This document shows, piece after piece, positions 44,405 to 53,216 of a stretch of DNA of 64,000 nucleotides. Below the pieces are notes generated by a model that searched no databases, was not told the origin of the DNA, and was given only the letters and a program-made list of their open reading frames with translations. The stretch's first letter is position 1. Every line of letters begins with the position of its first letter. The position numbers and the translations under genes are program-made. This stretch comes from Gammaproteobacteria bacterium. GTDB lineage: Bacteria; Pseudomonadota; Gammaproteobacteria; JAJPIJ01. The DNA lies in assembly GCA_022072255.1 (NCBI GenBank), contig JAJVHZ010000022.1, positions 1 through 64,000 of the forward strand, in the 5' to 3' direction.

Positions 44405-45292
44405 ATGAGCGCGGCACAGACTCAATCTCAGGGGCGCCTGTGGTACGTTCGCCGTGGCGAGGTGGTAAAGGGCCCCTTCCAGACATCCCTGATCAAGCGC
44501 TATCTCATCATGGGCCGCATCCGGGCCAGCGACGAGCTCAGCCTCGACAAGGAAGTCTGGCACGTGCCGTCCCACTATCCGATGTTTTCCCCGGAGAAGC
44601 TGGAGGAGGATCGCGCCGCTCTGCTCGCGCGCGAGGACGAGCGCCGCGGCGACGATCGACGGCACAACGAACCGCCGGACAACCCGCACAAGGAGCGCCG
44701 CAGCGGTGCGGAGCGGCGCTCGGCGGAGACCCCCGAGACCGTGGCGCGCCGCCAGCGCCGGCAGCGGGTCCTTGCCAGCCTCAAGCCCACGCGCCAGAGC
44801 AACGTCGCGCCCGCCCTCATCTCCGCCTTCGCGGTGGCGCTGATCGTGGTGAGCGGGTTCCTGTTCAAGCCGCGGGGCGAAGGCTCGGAGCCGGATTGCG
44901 AGGCCGCGCCCGCCCCCGGCGTGAACTGGTCGAACTGCCGCAGGGAGGCGATGGATGCCCACGGCTCGGACCTGCGCGGTGCCATCCTGCGCAGCGCGCG
45001 CCTGACCGGGGCGAATCTCGAGGCAGTCCGGCTTCAGGCCGGCGATCTCGCCTATGCCGACCTCGCGGGAGCCAACCTGGTCGGCAGCGATCTCTCCGGC
45101 GCCAACCTGAAGGGCACGACGCTGCGCCGGGCGGTGCTGACCGGCGTCCGGTTCGGCGGCGCGGATCTCTCCTACGCGGATCTCTCCGACGCGCTGATTG
45201 ACGGGGCGACGTTCGAGGGGGCCAAGCTCGACAACGCGATCTGGGTCGATGGCCGCACCTGCGCGCGCGGCTCCATCGGCGCCTGCCGCTGA
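44405..45292 (+). CDS. membrane protein with N-terminal GYF_2-like domain and C-terminal pentapeptide repeats
   Basis: GRLWYVRRGEVVKGPFQTSLIKRYLIMGRIRASDELS; TM NVAPALISAFAVALIVVSGFLF; GSDLRGAILRSARLTGANLEAVRLQAGDLAYADLAGANLVGSDLSGANLKGT. Confidence 0.8.
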   Translation: MSAAQTQSQGRLWYVRRGEVVKGPFQTSLIKRYLIMGRIRASDELSLDKEVWHVPSHYPMFSPEKLEEDRAALLAREDERRGDDRRHNEPPDNPHKERRSGAERRSAETPETVARRQRRQRVLASLKPTRQSNVAPALISAFAVALIVVSGFLFKPRGEGSEPDCEAAPAPGVNWSNCRREAMDAHGSDLRGAILRSARLTGANLEAVRLQAGDLAYADLAGANLVGSDLSGANLKGTTLRRAVLTGVRFGGADLSYADLSDALIDGATFEGAKLDNAIWVDGRTCARGSIGACR

Positions 45293-45300
45293 CGAGGTGG

Positions 45301-45903
45301 CTACAGGCCGGGGAAGTCGCGCTCCGCAAACGACTCCGTGCCATAACGGCTGACCTGGCACACCTCGATGTCATCGTCCGGACGCATGCCCGCCTTGCGT
45401 TTCAGCGCCGCCAGAAACGCGCGTGGCTCCGGCAGGGCGTCCCAGACCGACGGCAGGAAGGTGGCACGGCGCGTGCCACACTGCAGGATGAGCCCGTCCT
45501 CGCCGGCGCGCAGCTGGCACAGAAGATCCTCCTCGCTGCGGAACGAGATCGGGCTGGCTGGCTGCAACACCGAGACCTGCACCCGCATGTCCGTCATCTC
45601 CAGTCCCGTCAACGGCGAGAATCGCGGATCGTGAAAGGCACTGGCAAAGGCGTTGTGGGCGACATCCTCGGCGACCGCCCGATGCGCCTCGAGCGTACCG
45701 ATGCAGCCCCTGAGCTTCTCGCCCCGGTAGATCGTCACGAACGTCGCGCGCAGCGAGTGCAAGGCCTGCGGCAAATCCGCCAGCGTCAACCCGAGTGGAC
45801 CTCCGCCGCCGAGTCCGCTCGCGATGGACTCGCGAGCGATGCGCAACAGCAGGCCCCGTTCGGCGTCCGCGAACTCAGGCCTCGTAGAAGGCATACGCAC
45901 CAT
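45301..45903 (-). CDS. AMMECR1-domain protein
   Basis: FVTIYRGEKLRGCIGTLEAHRAVAEDVAHNAFASAFHDPRFSPLTGLEMTDMRVQVSVL. Confidence 0.93.
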   Translation of the reverse strand: MVRMPSTRPEFADAERGLLLRIARESIASGLGGGGPLGLTLADLPQALHSLRATFVTIYRGEKLRGCIGTLEAHRAVAEDVAHNAFASAFHDPRFSPLTGLEMTDMRVQVSVLQPASPISFRSEEDLLCQLRAGEDGLILQCGTRRATFLPSVWDALPEPRAFLAALKRKAGMRPDDDIEVCQVSRYGTESFAERDFPGL

Positions 45904-46669
45904 AACCCACCACGCGGTCCCGCGTGCCGGCAGTGTCCCCTGAATTGCGCACGTCGAGTGCCTCGACCTGCAATCCCCGCCGCTGCGCGAGCAGCAGCAG
46001 CCCGCCCAGCGCCACGCAGCCGCACGCCTGCGATGGACCGATGCGATCGTAGTCGAGCGCGCATATGGCCGCGGTGGTCTCCGCGTCGATACGCTGCGCC
46101 GTTTCGTAATCGTGATAGTGACTCAGATCGCTGCTCACCACGACGAGGGTGTCCTCGCCACCCCAGAGGCGCGCGAGCACCTCGGCGGTGGCCGTCGGAT
46201 TCGCACGCCCGAACAGCAGCGGCACCAGGACGAATTTCCCGAACAGCAACTGCAGAAACGGCAGCTGCACCTCCAGGCTGTGCTCGAGCCGGTGGGCGGG
46301 GGCGGAGACCGACACCTGCGGCAGATCGCCGAGCAGCGCATTGGCATCCGGGTCGACAGCCACGGCCCCGAGCGGGGTGTGGAACTCGGCGGCGGGCGAT
46401 AATGCCGCGCCCTGCACCGGGACGCGGTGCGCGGGACCGGCGAGGACGACCCGCCTGATGCGTGTACGCGCCGATTGCAGCAGACGGTAGACCGAGGCGG
46501 CCACCGGTGCGGAATACACGTATCCGGCATGCGGCACGACGACCGCCTTCGGCAGCCGCCCGGGGCGAGTACCGGCACCGGCCAGGTAGGCCTCGACGGC
46601 CGCGCGCAGCGTGGCCGGATCCTCCGGGTAGAAATAGCCGGCGACGGCGGGCGCGCGTATGGTGCTCAT
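45875..46669 (-). CDS. MEMO1 family (AmmeMemoRadiSam protein B) protein
   Basis: RAPAVAGYFYPEDPATLRAAVEAYL; VVPHAGYVYSAPVAASVYRLL; VVSSDLSHYHDYETAQRIDAET. Confidence 0.92.
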   Translation of the reverse strand: MSTIRAPAVAGYFYPEDPATLRAAVEAYLAGAGTRPGRLPKAVVVPHAGYVYSAPVAASVYRLLQSARTRIRRVVLAGPAHRVPVQGAALSPAAEFHTPLGAVAVDPDANALLGDLPQVSVSAPAHRLEHSLEVQLPFLQLLFGKFVLVPLLFGRANPTATAEVLARLWGGEDTLVVVSSDLSHYHDYETAQRIDAETTAAICALDYDRIGPSQACGCVALGGLLLLAQRRGLQVEALDVRNSGDTAGTRDRVVGYGAYAFYEA

Positions 46670-46733
46670 AGGATTCCTCCATGTCACAGGCGACATTACG
46701 CCGCAAGACCGCGGCGGGTCACCGTGACGCGGA

Positions 46734-47411
46734 TCAATCGCGGCGGCTGCGCGCCGAGGCGAGACGGTCGGCCAGACGCATCGGCTCGGGCAACCTGTAA
46801 CGTGTGACGCACCTTTCCACGTAGTCAATCGCGCTCGCCAGACTGATACGATGGCCGATCGAGACGAACACCGGCCTTACCCCGCCGCGGGTGCGGAGGA
46901 CCGCACCGATCTGCTCGTCCCCGTCCATCAGCGGCGACCATGCCATCCTCTCCTGCGGGGGTTCTCGGTAGGTCCCGAGGAGGCAGCTCTTGGCCACGCC
47001 GATGCACGGCAGGTCGAGGACGACGCCGAGATGACAGGCCAATCCGAAGCGGCGTGGATGAGCATATCCCTGTCCGTCGCAGAGGATGAGGTCGGGCAGC
47101 TCCGGCAGGCACGCCAGCGCCGCGAGCACCGCCGGGATCTCGCGAAACGACAGCAGACCCGGGATGTAGGGGAACGAGGTCGGCACCGTCGCGACCGCCT
47201 CGCCCACGGGTTCCAGGCCGGGGAATCCGAGGACCACCACCGCCGCGCGCGTCCTGCGCCCGCCCGCTGCGAAACCGACGTCCACCGCCGCCACCGTACG
47301 CACGGGGGCGAGCCGATCGATGCGCACGACGCGGCCGCGCAGTTGCTTCTGCAGCGCAACTGCCGCCTTCGGCTCCAGATCGAAGCGATGATGGACCGCG
47401 AGCGTCAGCAT
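46734..47411 (-). CDS. nfi: endonuclease V
   Basis: AAVDVGFAAGGRRTRAAVVVLGFPGLEPV; IPGLLSFREIPAVLAAL; LILCDGQGYAHPRRFGLACHLGV; CIGVAKSCLLG. Confidence 0.94.
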   Translation of the reverse strand: MLTLAVHHRFDLEPKAAVALQKQLRGRVVRIDRLAPVRTVAAVDVGFAAGGRRTRAAVVVLGFPGLEPVGEAVATVPTSFPYIPGLLSFREIPAVLAALACLPELPDLILCDGQGYAHPRRFGLACHLGVVLDLPCIGVAKSCLLGTYREPPQERMAWSPLMDGDEQIGAVLRTRGGVRPVFVSIGHRISLASAIDYVERCVTRYRLPEPMRLADRLASARSRRD

Positions 47412-48142
47412 GCGCCGCGCAGCGCCGCGATCGCCTCCAGCACATCCGCGCGCAGCGCCGCCGCGAGCAGCCGACCCTTCTCGGGGGTGGCGCGCGTCGG
47501 ATCGCCGTTGACGCCGCTCGGGCTGTAGTTCGGACCGTGCGGGTCGCGCCGGTTGAAAAGGCCGCGCCGTATCGGCCCCGGCGCGGGGCTCGCGCGTGTC
47601 ATGTCGACCCCTTCGGGATGCAGCGCCAGCATGAGCGAGGTCTCGATCTCGTCGGCGTGGCCGCCGAAGGGCTGCTCCTCGATCTCCCTGCTGACGCGGG
47701 TGAAACGCGGGCCGGCGTACACGTTGATCAGGGCCACCGTCATGCCTTCGTGATCGCGCCGGGTCGCCTCCTCGAGGGGCGCGATGGTGCTGATGCCGGT
47801 GTTCAGGATGGCGCAGCTCTGCGCGCCGGCGCGTGCGATGCCGGCCAGCACCTCCTGCACGACGCTGCAAAACGTTCCGCGCTCCAGCGAGATACTGCCC
47901 GGGTAGTCGACGAACACCGGATAGTAACCGTAGGAGAGCGTGGGCCAGACCACGACGGGCGCCGCATCCGCGAGTTGCCGCGCCAGCCATTCGGCCTGCC
48001 GGTAGTCGGTGTTCAGGGGCAGGTGGCTGCCATGTTCCTTGGCAGCCGCCCCGATCGGCAGGGCGGCGACGCCTCCCGCCGCGAGGGCGCGCTCGACCTG
48101 CGGCCAGCTGGCGTCGGCGACGAGCAGACCGCTGCTATGCAT
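47405..48142 (-). CDS. creatininase-family protein
   Basis: ALPIGAAAKEHGSHLPLNTDYRQAEWLARQLAD...PTLSYGYYPVFVDYPGSISL. Confidence 0.88.
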   Translation of the reverse strand: MHSSGLLVADASWPQVERALAAGGVAALPIGAAAKEHGSHLPLNTDYRQAEWLARQLADAAPVVVWPTLSYGYYPVFVDYPGSISLERGTFCSVVQEVLAGIARAGAQSCAILNTGISTIAPLEEATRRDHEGMTVALINVYAGPRFTRVSREIEEQPFGGHADEIETSLMLALHPEGVDMTRASPAPGPIRRGLFNRRDPHGPNYSPSGVNGDPTRATPEKGRLLAAALRADVLEAIAALRGAC

Positions 48143-48151
48143 CCGCGGCGG

Positions 48152-48739
48152 TCACACCCGCAGGCGGCGGTAGTGCGGTCCCAGCCGATGACGTTCCTCG
48201 CCCGTCAGGGCCGCCATGACCAGCGCTGCGAGGGTCCAGCCGATCACGACGTCAGCCAGATCGATGACCATGAACTCGGTGCCGAAATGCCACCAGATCC
48301 AGTTCGGCGCCCGACCGGCGATGGCGATCACGATGCCGACAGTTGCGATGAACAGCACGCGCTGGAAGTAGCCCAGGCCCTCGGCCGCGCGCACCAGCCA
48401 GGCGATCAACAGCGCGGCGATGATGCTGCTCACGACGGCGTATGCCATCGCCATCGTCATATGCGGGTCGACACCCTCGCGGGTGTAGGCGACGAAGGCA
48501 AACGGGCCCGCCGGCGCGGGCGCCGCCCCGGTCGGCGGCACCGCGCCCTGCGACGGCTGTGGCCTGGGCAGGACGTAAATGCCCGTCATCGGCGCATTGT
48601 CGACGAGGACCTGCGCGACCTGATCCTCGTCGGCAAATGCGTTGATCGTCGGGGCATGCCACCCGAGCACCATCCAGGAGACGGCGCCCCAGGCGAAAAC
48701 GATCGCGCCGCCGAGTATGGCGGCCAGCAGTGTCTTCAT
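48152..48739 (-). CDS. hypothetical multi-TM membrane protein
   Basis: MKTLLAAILGGAIVFAWGAVSWMVLGWH... with several hydrophobic helices. Confidence 0.65.
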   Translation of the reverse strand: MKTLLAAILGGAIVFAWGAVSWMVLGWHAPTINAFADEDQVAQVLVDNAPMTGIYVLPRPQPSQGAVPPTGAAPAPAGPFAFVAYTREGVDPHMTMAMAYAVVSSIIAALLIAWLVRAAEGLGYFQRVLFIATVGIVIAIAGRAPNWIWWHFGTEFMVIDLADVVIGWTLAALVMAALTGEERHRLGPHYRRLRV

Positions 48740-49311
48740 CGCCAGTTCCTCCCGCCTTGCACGTGCCCTGGTCCTTACTATCGTTTTTTGCAGCGTCTCC
48801 GTGCGCAATCGCGAGGACCACGTCGGGGGCCAAGGATATAGGAATAGATCCGCGTGGTCATCCCCCGCCGGATCCGGAGCGATCGCCCGGATCGCATTCT
48901 GCCGCGGCCACGCCCGCAGGCGCCGAGTGCCTCGCCCATGGCCCGCCACCCCGGTGTCTCTCGGGGCAGAGTCACGATGCGCCGGACGGAGGCACCGTCG
49001 TCGGCCTCCACGATCGCCGCCCAACACGTCCACGGCGCCCGTCGGTCCGGTCGACGGCGCCGGCCGACCGAGTGTCACGGCCTCGGGCTGCACGGAAGCG
49101 GTGCGACCGGACCTCGCGCACGGGATGCCCGGAGGTCGCCGGAGCCACACGCCTTCGTGATGGGCGGGCAGTGGCGTCGGCATGCGCACGATGTCGGACT
49201 GCCCCGGTTGCATCCCGCCGGCAATCGCACGCAGCGCGCGCATCGTTGCCTCCTTACCCGTGCGTACGCAATAAGGATAAGATGCGCCGAGTTCATTGCG
49301 AGGACACGACG

Positions 49312-49827
49312 ATGGAGCGGCTGCGCGCGAAAATTCGCGATATCCCGGACTTCCCCGCTCCCGGGATCGTGTTCAAGGACATCACGCCGTTGATGAAGGA
49401 CCCCTCCGCGATGCGTCTGGCGGTCCATCAGATGCTGCATCCCTTCCTCGGCGAACGCATCACCGCGGTTGCCGGAATGGAGGCGCGCGGTTTCATTTTC
49501 GGCAGCCTCGTCGCCTGGGAGCTGGCCGTATCCTTCGTTCCGCTGCGTAAGCCGGGCAAGCTGCCGCACAGGACGCGCAGCGCCAACTATGACCTGGAGT
49601 ACGGCACCGCGACACTGCAGATACACGAGGACGCCGTCGGCCCCGGCGACCGCGTACTGCTCGTCGATGACGTGATCGCCACCGGCGGCACGGCGCTGGC
49701 GAGTTGCGAGTTGCTGGAACATCTGGGCGCCGAGGTGGCGGGGTGCGGCTTCCTCGTCGAACTGGGTGTTCTGAAGGGCCGTGCCCGGCTCGCCGACTAC
49801 CGCGTGCACTCGGTGCTGCAGTACTGA
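49312..49827 (+). CDS. apt: adenine phosphoribosyltransferase
   Basis: RDIPDFPAPGIVFKDITPLMKDP; MEARGFIFGSLVAWELAVSFVPLRKPGKLP; LLVDDVIATGGTA. Confidence 0.96.
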   Translation: MERLRAKIRDIPDFPAPGIVFKDITPLMKDPSAMRLAVHQMLHPFLGERITAVAGMEARGFIFGSLVAWELAVSFVPLRKPGKLPHRTRSANYDLEYGTATLQIHEDAVGPGDRVLLVDDVIATGGTALASCELLEHLGAEVAGCGFLVELGVLKGRARLADYRVHSVLQY

Positions 49828-49869
49828 TCCCTCGTGGCCCGGCCGCTGCGCCCGGCGGCCGAACCCGGC

Positions 49870-51237
49870 TCAGGCCACGAGGCGATAGCAGGGCACGTAG
49901 TCCCGCCCCGGCAACCGCATTCGTTGTTGCGCGACAAAGGCGCGCAACAAGCCGTCGAGCGGCTCGACGACAGCCTTGTCGCCGTGGATCTCGAACGGCC
50001 CATGCTCCTCTACCAGGCGCATACCCTCCTCCTTGACGTTGCCCGCGACGATGCCGGCGCACGCCCGGCGCAGGCTGCAGGCGAGTTGATGGGGCGGCAG
50101 ATCGCGATGCAGGGCCAGCTTCGCCATGCTCTCGTGGTTGGCGTGGAACGGCTGCTGAAAATCCAGGCCGAGCCGCAGCGGCCAGTTGAAGTAGTAGGCC
50201 TCGTCCTCGCGTTCGCGGTAACCCATCACCTGCTCGGCCTGCTCGCGCATCGTGCGTGCCACGGCTGCCGGATCGTCGATGATGACGCACAGTCGTGCCG
50301 CGACCTCCCTGCCGAGCGTGGCGTCGATGAAGCCGACGAACTCACGGAAATAGCCCTCGCTGAGGTCCGGCCCGGTCAGCACCACGGGGAACGGCAGCTT
50401 GCGGTTGTCCGGGTGCATGAGTATCCCCAGCAGGTACAGCATCTCTTCGGCGGTCCCCACGCCGCCGGGGAAGACGACGAACACGTGTCCCATCCTCACG
50501 AACGCCTCCAGACGCTTTTCCATGTCGGGCATGATGACCAGATCGTTGACGATCGGATTCGGCGACTCCGCCGCGATGATCCCGGGCTCGGAGATGCCGA
50601 TGTAGCGCCCGTTGCGAACCCGCTGCTTGGCATGACCGATCGTCGCTCCCTTCATCGGCCCCTTCATGGCCCCGGGCCCGCAGCCGGTGCAGACGTTGAA
50701 TCCGCGCAGACCGAGTTCATAGCCGACCTTCTTGGTGTAGTCGTATTCCTCGCGGCTGATGGAGTGGCCGCCCCAGCAGACCGCCAGTGGCGGAGCCCGC
50801 CCGGCCCTCACGATCCGCGAATTGCGCAGGATGTTGAACACCGCGTCGGTCAGGCCCGCCGAGGTGGTGAGATCGAAACGGCCGCTGCGATGAATCTCGT
50901 TCTGGATGTACAGGATGTCGCGCAGCACCGAGGACAGGTGCTCGCGTATGCCGCGGATCATGCGGCCGTCGACGAAGGCCCGGGACGGCGCGTTGATGAT
51001 CTCGATCCTCACGCCGCGTTCGTTCTGCACCAGTCTCACGTCGAAGTCCGGGTGCGCCTCCAGCGCGGTGCGGGTGTCGTCGATGTCGCTGCCGCTGTTC
51101 AGCACCGCCAGGCAGCAGCGGCGAAAGGTCCCGTACAGCCCGCCGGTGCTGGTGCTGCACAACTCGTTGACCTCCTTCTGCGAGAGGACCTCCAGGCTCC
51201 CTTCGGGATTGATGACCGCATCCACTCCGTAACTCAT
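49870..51237 (-). CDS. ppnN: pyrimidine/purine-5'-nucleotide nucleosidase, LOG family
   Basis: LSQKEVNELCSTSTGGLYGTFRRCCLAVLNSGSDIDDT; VFVVFPGGVGTAEEMLYLLGIL; CTGCGPGAMKGPMKGA. Confidence 0.93.
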   Translation of the reverse strand: MSYGVDAVINPEGSLEVLSQKEVNELCSTSTGGLYGTFRRCCLAVLNSGSDIDDTRTALEAHPDFDVRLVQNERGVRIEIINAPSRAFVDGRMIRGIREHLSSVLRDILYIQNEIHRSGRFDLTTSAGLTDAVFNILRNSRIVRAGRAPPLAVCWGGHSISREEYDYTKKVGYELGLRGFNVCTGCGPGAMKGPMKGATIGHAKQRVRNGRYIGISEPGIIAAESPNPIVNDLVIMPDMEKRLEAFVRMGHVFVVFPGGVGTAEEMLYLLGILMHPDNRKLPFPVVLTGPDLSEGYFREFVGFIDATLGREVAARLCVIIDDPAAVARTMREQAEQVMGYREREDEAYYFNWPLRLGLDFQQPFHANHESMAKLALHRDLPPHQLACSLRRACAGIVAGNVKEEGMRLVEEHGPFEIHGDKAVVEPLDGLLRAFVAQQRMRLPGRDYVPCYRLVA

Positions 51238-51353
51238 CACGCCCCCCCTGTCGACTGTCACAACTTCTTCATCTTACTTGAAAATTCCTTACGCAATCGC
51301 ACTGTACCGCAACCGCTGCGGACCTTGGAGACGCGCCCCGTGGAGGCATCGGC

Positions 51354-51596
51354 ATGATCGATACGAACGTGGGCATTGCAGATGAGGTCTTCGACGTCCT
51401 GATGCGCCTCGCTGGCGAGGGCGCGGACCGGCCCGCCGAATGGCGGCGTGTGGCCGACAAGATCGCTCGGATCGAGGAATTTTTCTCCGGGCCGCAGCAG
51501 CAACCGGACGGCAGTTCGATGGCGCGGCGGTGTGACCTGCGGCGCCTGCTGAAGGGAAAGCGCGTCCTGCTCGCCGCCACGGACGTCTGCCGCTGA
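51354..51596 (+). CDS. hypothetical 80-aa protein
   Basis: GGAGG 7 nt upstream of ATG; MIDTNVGIADEVFDVLMRLAGEGADRPAEWRRVADKIARIEEFFSG. Confidence 0.45.
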   Translation: MIDTNVGIADEVFDVLMRLAGEGADRPAEWRRVADKIARIEEFFSGPQQQPDGSSMARRCDLRRLLKGKRVLLAATDVCR

Positions 51597-51878
51597 CGAT
51601 CGCGGCAAAGGCGCCCGCCGCCACCGACGCGGACGCCGCGCCCTCGGCAGTCATTGTGCTTGACGACCCGTGGCGCGCCGGGTCGCGGACTGCAAGGACG
51701 CTCGCAACCCACGTATAATGCGGGGTGCCGGCGAGCCCTAGGCGGCTTCGGGGACAGTCGGACCCGGGCGAATATCCGGTGCGTGACCGCCCCGGCGAGC
51801 GCCCGGTCACGGATGACGGGCCCAGGAATGTGCTCCACGGAGGGATGCAACCACCGTACTGTTGAAACGACGCAACAC

Positions 51879-51954
51879 GCCCTGGTAGCTCAGGGGATAG
51901 AGCAACCGCCTCCTAAGCGGTAGGTCGGCGGTTCGAGTCCGCCCCAGGGCGCCA
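51879..51954 (+). tRNA. tRNA-Arg (anticodon CCU)
   Basis: gccctggtagctcaggggatagagcaaccgcctcctaagcggtaggtcggcggttcgagtccgccccagggcgcca; full cloverleaf with encoded CCA. Confidence 0.97.
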
Positions 51955-51992
51955 TTTGGCCGCACACTCGCGACACCCCCGGGAATTACGCA

Positions 51993-53216
51993 GTGATCGC
52001 CCGAATGCGCCTGATCCATCACTGGCAGTTCACCCTCGCCGCGGTGATGATGCTCGCTGCCCACGCCTCCGTCGCGCAGCGCCACGCCGATGCGCCTGCC
52101 GCGGCCGGGGACTGTGGCGCGGACCCCGTCGCGCCGCCCTATGATGCGGGCCCGTTGCGGCTCCGCCACGCGGAACTCTTCGGCATCGAGTACTTTCCGC
52201 ATTACAAGATCCTCACGGTGAGGCTGGCGCCGCAGGACCCCAGTCCGCTTCGGTACCTGCTGGTGCAGTGCGGCGCGCCGCGTCCCGACGTCCCGGATAT
52301 CGCGGCGACGGTGACTGTCCCGGTACGCTCGACGGTGGCCCTTTCCAATGCGTACCTGCCTTTCATCGCCGCCAGCGGCGCGATCGGAACCGTGGTCGCG
52401 GTCAATCAGCACTCCCATGTCGGCGACGCCGGCCTGCGCAAGGCGATCGAGCGCGGCGCGGTGCTGGAGGTCGGACGCGAAGGCAATCTCGACCGCGAGC
52501 GCCTCGCATTGCTGAATCCGGGAGTGGTGCTCACCTACGGTGACGGCAGGCCTCCGGAATCACTGGCGCCGCTGCTGCGGCTGGGATTGCCGGTCGTCGT
52601 CACCTCGGAGTATCGCGAGACGAGCCCGCTTGCCTACGCCGAATGGGTGCTGTTCTTTGCCGCATTCTTTGATTCCGAGAGCGCGGCGGCGGCGCACCTC
52701 CAATCCCAGTCACGGCGCTACGAGTCGCTCCGGCGGCTGGCTGCGAACGCTGCGCCGGGGCCCGCCGTCCTCGCAGGGGGCAGCTACCGGGGGAACTGGT
52801 ACGTGCCGGCGCCCCGCAGCTACACCGCGCGCATGATCGCCGATGCCGGCGCGCGCTACGTATTCTCCGCGCTGCAGCCCGACGGACAGGCCCATGAGAC
52901 CACGATCGCGATCAGCCTCGAGCAGGCGCTCGCCTACGGAGGCGACGCCGACATCTGGATCGACACCATGGACTGGCGATCCCTGGCCGAGGCGCGCAGC
53001 CAGGATCCTCGTTACGCGCTGTTCCGGGCGTTCCAGCAGCGCCAGCTTTACAACAATGACAAGCGGCGGAACGCGTATGGCACCAACACCTTCTGGGAGG
53101 CGGGTCTGGCGGAACCGGACTCGGTGCTTGCGGACCTGATCGCGATATTTCACCCCGAGCTGCGCGCCGGTCAGGAATTGAAATGGTATCGACGCCTGCC
53201 GGAGGACGTGCCATGA
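51993..53216 (+). CDS. ABC transporter periplasmic binding protein (BtuF/FepB-type)
   Basis: Signal sequence; STVALSNAYLPFIAASGAIGTVVAVNQHSHVGDAGLRKAIERGAVLEVGREGNLDRERLALLNPGVVLTY. Confidence 0.85.
   Translation: MIARMRLIHHWQFTLAAVMMLAAHASVAQRHADAPAAAGDCGADPVAPPYDAGPLRLRHAELFGIEYFPHYKILTVRLAPQDPSPLRYLLVQCGAPRPDVPDIAATVTVPVRSTVALSNAYLPFIAASGAIGTVVAVNQHSHVGDAGLRKAIERGAVLEVGREGNLDRERLALLNPGVVLTYGDGRPPESLAPLLRLGLPVVVTSEYRETSPLAYAEWVLFFAAFFDSESAAAAHLQSQSRRYESLRRLAANAAPGPAVLAGGSYRGNWYVPAPRSYTARMIADAGARYVFSALQPDGQAHETTIAISLEQALAYGGDADIWIDTMDWRSLAEARSQDPRYALFRAFQQRQLYNNDKRRNAYGTNTFWEAGLAEPDSVLADLIAIFHPELRAGQELKWYRRLPEDVP

Noticed and set aside
51714-51878. Firm call of a cobalamin riboswitch upstream of the B12-type transporter
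   Set aside because: Only a P3-like segment resembles the consensus; no clear B12 box and a tRNA lies between it and the transporter. Kept as a finding to test, not as a feature.
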